Shown piece after piece: positions 59,373-64,000 of a stretch of 64,000 nt of DNA. The notes beneath the pieces were generated by a model. The model was not told the origin of the DNA and did no database searches. It was given only the letters and a program-made list of their open reading frames with translations. How positions within the stretch are numbered: position 1 is the first letter of the stretch; each line of letters starts with the position of its first letter. Source of the DNA: Blumeriella jaapii (taxonomy: Eukaryota > Ascomycota > Leotiomycetes > Helotiales > Drepanopezizaceae); assembly GCA_009599575.1 (NCBI GenBank), contig VWND01000014.1, forward strand, positions 806,001-870,000. The letters run 5' to 3'. Made by a program: the position numbers and the translations under genes.

Positions 59373-61776
59373 AAGTGCAGATAGCAGTGCAGGCCAGGAC
59401 TGGAGTGTAATACACAAGAACCAAAAGAAAAGGCTTTTTCTTAGCTGAATAGCATCTGTATTTCGGACTTGTATTACAAGATTGTAAGGATTGAAAGGCA
59501 GGGAAACACTAGTTCAGACAAGAGCTCAGATAAGGTTGGGTTGATAGTCAGACTGATCTCTACCTTCTATATTTCTAATAGAAGGCGTATATAAGTACAA
59601 AAGGAGGGGTGGAGCCTTCGAAAAAAGTATTTCCCAGGAAACCAGGCGAGTCCCATTTAGTATGCTTTTCCAGCCCCTATCCCGACCTTTTTTTATCTTT
59701 TTTAATATAACCTTAATAATTGATTCTTTAGCAATTATTTTTATAAAATGTTTTATTTAAATGTTATTTTCAGCCTTTATAATATTATCCGGCTTCTACG
59801 GCCTATCCGCAAAAAGTATTATTCGAGGATTAATAAAAGGCAAAAGGTCTTGGCGGATCACCTGACTTATATACGTAATATTGGTTCCTGATATTACCCC
59901 CTCCTCTAGGCCTTTGGTTCCCAAAGGCGATTGATTTTTTTATGCGTATGCTTTCGTGTATAACGTGCGTTACGCTTTCGAAATAACGTGCGGTTTCTTC
60001 CGTTTTCGGTCGTGAATTATAACTGTTTCGTTCGCTTTTGGTCGTGAATTATGGCTGTTCTGCTGTTTTGTTTTTTTTGTTTTCGGTAGCGCTCGTATTT
60101 TCGTTTGAAAAAGCTTTTTTTCTTAAAATGGCCGCTATTTTCCTGTTTAATTTTTCTTTTTTTTTTTTTTTATTTTTATTTTTTCGTCAGCTTTTTTTTA
60201 TTTTAATTAATTGCTTTTCGCCGCGTTCGCCGCGAATTCTTAAAATACTTTTGACTTTTATCTGTTTTCGGTGCGCCCGTCTGATTTTACGCGAAGGCAT
60301 CACAACGGACTCCTTGTTCTTTTGCGTTTTCGAGCTTCCCAGCGTGAAATGCAACCGCTACAAAGCTTCGCATACTTAATGCTTTTTTGTAAATCTTTTA
60401 GATTTTTACTCGGATTCGCTTTTAACTAGCTATAAGTTTTTGCCGCACGCGCTATCGAGGCGCAAATATTTTTCGCGGGCTTTAACGATTTTATAAATCG
60501 TTTCGATGCTGCTACAATCGCTGCCGCTTTTTTTTTTTTTGTTGCCGAGGCTAAAGCTTTTGCTAAAACCTTTGTCGACCTTATTATTCACGACGCTTAT
60601 ATAAATCGTTTAAAAAAGAGTAACGCTTCGGCTTTTATAATAGTCGGAAATCGTGCGAATCGCGCCGCGGCTCGGGCTGCCGCCGCTGCTGCTGCGCCCG
60701 TTTTGCCGGTTTGGCGGCTGCTGCTGTTTTAGGGGCCTTGGCTGCGCCGGCCCCTTCTTTTAACGACGCCAGTATGAGACGTATCTTCCGACGTTTCGAA
60801 AACGTCGCTCGGACCTATTCTGACCAATTGGGTTAAATTCTGGATTCGATTACGGCTATCGTAAAAGCCTTGACTGGGATAAGTCGAATATTCTGCGAAT
60901 TCGTCTGGTACTAATTTTTTTTTTAGCCTGCCGCTGTTCCTGAGTCTGAAAGAGATGGCGATAACGATGGGGAGGAGGATAACGATAAAAATGAATTGGC
61001 TTAGCGGCGGTTCTGGGGTTTTTTAGATGTTTTTGTTTTTTTTTCCTTGCTTTTACGGCGCGCATTCGTTACTGCTTCGTTGCTATCATTTGTCGTATTT
61101 TTTAAGTATTTTTTTACAACCTTTTTTGCGTTCGTAAAATGGTTTTCTGGCTTCCAGAAGTTTTCGCTTGGTGAATAGCTTTTTTATCGCACTGTTGCGC
61201 TATATTTACATTCCTTTATTTTCTTTTATTTTTTTTGTTCCAGATTTATTCTTTCTGTACGCTTTCAGTAGTTAAATGTTCCTGGAGCTCGGAAAGGCTC
61301 GTAGTCACGTGATAACGAGCCTTCTCGGAGATTAGTTTTTCCGAGCGACTGATTAAGCGAGCCCGAACCTTCCGTTTTTTGCGGAGAGCTCGCCAGTCAG
61401 ATTTAAAATAATATAAGTAATATTTTACTGCATACAATTTATCCGTTCCAGCCTCCGGTAAGGGTTTCTACCGATTATTCGGCTATGCACGACAGTTATG
61501 AGCCCCGGAGCCAATTAATAAGCTTTTTTCTGCAATGCATACGCTAGGAGACTCGTTGGGAGCCTTTATCGGTCAATCCATTCGAATTGTAAAAAGATAT
61601 TCGTGGAAGGTTATATTTTGCAGAATTTTCTTTATTTGGCAAAAGGCTACGAATCGATAAAAGGCTATTAAGAATGCGGGAAGTATTAATTTTTCGATCT
61701 TTTTAATTTACAAACCTTATTTTCATTTTTTTACTTTTTTTAACCAAATCAATCGACTTTTCATAACGAAAACAAT
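59373..61776. other. AT-rich degraded repeat DNA
   Basis: After about 59700 base composition shifts abruptly to A+T-rich with T runs, and no intact gene is present. A short perfect hairpin GCCTTTGGTTCCCAAAGGC lies at 59911-59929, after ATTGGTTCCTGATATTACCC (about 59879-59898). A GC-richer island (60655-60770) may be a less mutated piece. I could not define long terminal repeats. It is probably the 5' part (LTR or leader) of the element whose coding remnants follow, perhaps with a second, unidentified element. Confidence 0.45.
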
Positions 61777-62640
61777 ATGTCGGCCCCTACGAAAAAGGAG
61801 GTTTTTCTTTACGATTTAAAATCGTGGATCTTTTGGTTGGAAGCGTACAAATTTCATCGATCAGGGATTTTTTTCTTCGATTACACCGATCCTGATCTTT
61901 TATTTCGCTTTTTTATTAATGAACGACCATAAAAACAGTCGCTTTACTAGTTTATCGATCAGAGGAACAGAGAGCGTTAAGCAGACTACGACAAAGAGTA
62001 CGCCGAATACAATAGCATGACCGAGGCAGAAAAGGCCGCCGTTACGACTGGTAATCCTTCCGACAGGTCTCGACCAGCCAATTTGATTTTCGACGATTTG
62101 AAAAATAAGATCGATCACTTTTTTAAAAACTATTTAAAAAAGTTTAAGAAATGGCAGGAGTACGTTATTGCCTACCAAAAGTTGCTCGACTGGGTTTTTT
62201 CAATTATGGAAACCAGTTTGATGAACTTTGCAATCGTTTAATCGGAGATCAACGCTATTAATAATGAGAAAGCGTACGCCACTTTCCATACTGATTTGCA
62301 GAGAAATTCGTTAATGGATGGGAGTATGCGGAGGGTCAAGGATTTATATTATAAAAGAAAGCAGAAATCACTTCAGGCATTCGTTCGTATTCTGAAAAAA
62401 GATATTGCTTCTGTATATTTTTCCGTGGTTAGCTTCGTCAGATCTGATTACAAGAACATTTTTCGCAAGGCGTATAGCGGGAGGGTGAATATGACCGAAT
62501 GAATGAAGGAATAACAGACCGTTTACAAAGCAGCTGTCGAATATAAGATTTCTGATGTGGATGGCCGCTACGCTGCCACCGATTTTCTCGACGCAGTCGC
62601 CGCATATATTAATTCACAATGGGCGAACGGCAAAAAAAGG
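61777..62640 (+). pseudogene. Copia gag remnant
   Basis: The frame starts MSAPTKKEVFLYDLKSWIFW, keeps gag-like helical content over about 280 codons and contains numerous stops, including TAA at 61930, TAG at 61948 and TAA at 61978, all consistent with former CAA or CAG. It is degenerate and non-functional. The assignment to a gag-type protein rests on position ahead of the pol remnants and on composition. Confidence 0.6.
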
Positions 62641-63064
62641 CTAAGTATCTGAAAAACGAACTTGCTGGCCTTTTTATAAAAAAGATTTTAATCGAATTGA
62701 GCTTTATAATCTTTTCTTTTGAGAACAACCGAGGATTCGACAATTCAGGCCGAAAGGTCGGAGTTTTCGCTATTTTCTTTTTCGATTTTGAAAACAACGA
62801 TATTTCGAAAAGTCGTAGAGAGAGAAAGAGGAAAAAGCAAGAAGAAAGAAGGAAAAGGGTATGATTGCCTATGCGACACTTCCAAGAAGCGCCATTTTTA
62901 TTTCCTAACCGATTGTAAAAAGCTTTTGTACGCAATGGATAGTCGTCGTGAAGAAAAGACTTTTTTTAATCCCTTAAATAGGGCAGAAGATCGCTGAAAT
63001 GCGAAAAGAGCTGTTTTTCAATTATAAAAAGGCTTTGAAGGCTCTGAATGAAAAGGGTATTTAA

Positions 63065-63990
63065 ATGGTCGCAATTAATAAAATCTTTAGAATCTTAATA
63101 ACCAAGCCAAAACAGATTCCAAAGTCAATTTCCAAGGACGACCAAAAGGAGTCTTTTACCGCAACTTTTTGTTTTTTTTGCTCTGATGCGATCAAAAAGT
63201 ACTTCGGAATCAACGTTTTGGCTCTGAAGCTTGATCAGTGTTATCTTTTGGACAAAAGTACTTTTTTTGATAATTGTTTTGGAATTTATTTGATAAACGA
63301 CAAGGATTTTTTTATCGAAAGGTTTTATAAAAAGGTTAATAATTCTATTAACAGCGTTTATGCAGGCATATAAAGTTTTTCAATCGTCGGGAAAGGGAGT
63401 CGTTTGATAAAAGGGGCCTTTCGCAAAAAGAATAGGAAGCTTTGGAATATGGTTTTTAATAACGTGGCGTTCGTTCCAGATTTTACTACCAATATTATTT
63501 CCGCTAGTCTTTTGGCTAAAAAGGGTTATTAGTTCCAAAGGTTAAATAATACTTTTCGTTTTGGGAGCCCTGAAAGCTTTATTTTGAAACGTTAATGTCA
63601 GACGATCGCCGATTTTTGTATGTTTGAATATATTAAAGTTAATTGCTTTTTTTGTTCGCACTTTCCACGTGACAATTTGCACTTTTTAAAACGTGATTCG
63701 CCCGGCCTGATAATTTATATAATTCCGAAACGTCGTACGCGCTATAAGTTTAAAAAAAGCAGCGTGTTTACGTACGATCGGAATGACGATGCGCGCTTGT
63801 AGCATTTTCGTTCGGGCCATTTGGGTAAAGACGCGTTCGAAAAGCTGGTCGAGAATATTCGTAAAGTAAAAATCAAGGGCTTAACCAGAGTGGAGTGCGA
63901 GGAATATGCTGTTACGCATTCAAAGCAGGTGATTTCAAGGGCAATATTAAAGAACAAGTTTTTCAGACTTTTTTTTCGCATCGGTTAGGA
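63065..63990 (+). pseudogene. Copia pol remnant (protease and GAG-pre-integrase)
   Basis: Around 63237-63320 the frame reads CYLLDKSTFFDNC, which resembles the Copia protease active-site region (W-[IL]-L-D-S-G/A-T). Around 63800-63945 it reads HFRSGHLGKDAFEKLVENIR followed by VKIKGLTRVECEEYA, a clear GAG-pre-integrase (PF13976-type) segment preceding the integrase core. Stops and frame breaks interrupt it throughout. Confidence 0.7.
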
Positions 63991-64000
63991 CTTTTACGAC

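Larger units (their letters stand above)
61777..64000 (+). mobile_element. Ty1/Copia LTR retrotransposon, RIP-like decay, truncated by window edge
   Basis: Coding remnants of a Copia-class element run left to right in the plus direction: a gag-like frame from the ATG at 61777, a protease-like segment near 63230-63310, and a GAG-pre-integrase segment near 63800-63990. The many in-frame TAA/TAG stops and the high A+T content are what C-to-T mutation of CAA/CAG codons yields, as in repeat-induced point mutation. No intact protein can be made. The reverse transcriptase and 3' LTR would lie beyond 64000. Confidence 0.75.

Overview
The window looks like nuclear DNA of a filamentous ascomycete (Pezizomycotina; Dothideomycetes is my guess, not proven). 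The reasons are: short GT-AG introns (mostly 46-155 bp) that restore reading frames exactly; a classical Zn2Cys6/fungal_trans regulator; a Ras protein of the fungal RasA type; a fungal YVC1-type channel; a GH15 glucoamylase with a starch-binding domain; LYC1; and an AT-rich Copia retroelement whose stops fit RIP (CAA/CAG to TAA/TAG). Intergenic DNA is full of microsatellites, long homopolymers and GTAC-type palindromes.

Layout. 1-4000: non-coding, simple repeats. 4001-7654 (+): folliculin-interacting/Lst4-type protein. 8686-11691 (+): Asi3-type membrane RING protein. 13721-17894 (-): RNF216-like RBR ubiquitin ligase in five exons. 19729-20869 (+): LYC1-type acetyltransferase with a frame break. 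24064-25480 (+): secreted-type histidine phosphatase with a frame break in an A8 run. 26921-29560 (-): Zn2Cys6 regulator in six exons. About 29908-30954: a repeat- and palindrome-rich island. 32169-34190 (-): GH15-CBM20 glucoamylase with a frame break just after the catalytic-base segment. 34610-35385: a diverged tandem repeat. 35425-37134 (-): Sec14/CRAL-TRIO protein, divergent from 37799-39271 (+), a molybdopterin-binding-domain protein with a 9-nt micro-exon. 40776-41989 (-): PI31 proteasome regulator with a probable GC-AG intron, divergent from 42509-44937 (+), the YVC1-type TRP channel in eight exons. 48107-49046 (+): Ras. 50620-53371 and 53818-57189 (both -): two tandem paralogues carrying three and five Zn2Cys6-like clusters plus a shared C-terminal Cys/His-rich domain. 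58347-59372 (+): short-chain dehydrogenase. 59700-64000: AT-rich retroelement remains running off the right edge.

The genes do not form an evident pathway cluster. Most are housekeeping or regulatory: TORC1/amino-acid signalling (Lst4-like), ubiquitin and proteasome control (Asi3-like, RBR, PI31), Ras and Ca2+ signalling, lipid transfer. The most unusual part is the tandem pair at 50.6-57.2 kb. The second notable pattern is that three of fifteen genes carry a net one-base frame error inside clearly conserved coding sequence, whereas the other twelve models close perfectly in frame. That is either local pseudogenisation or consensus error in the assembly. All splice models were made by eye from splice motifs, frame and family resemblance; none was checked against transcripts or databases.
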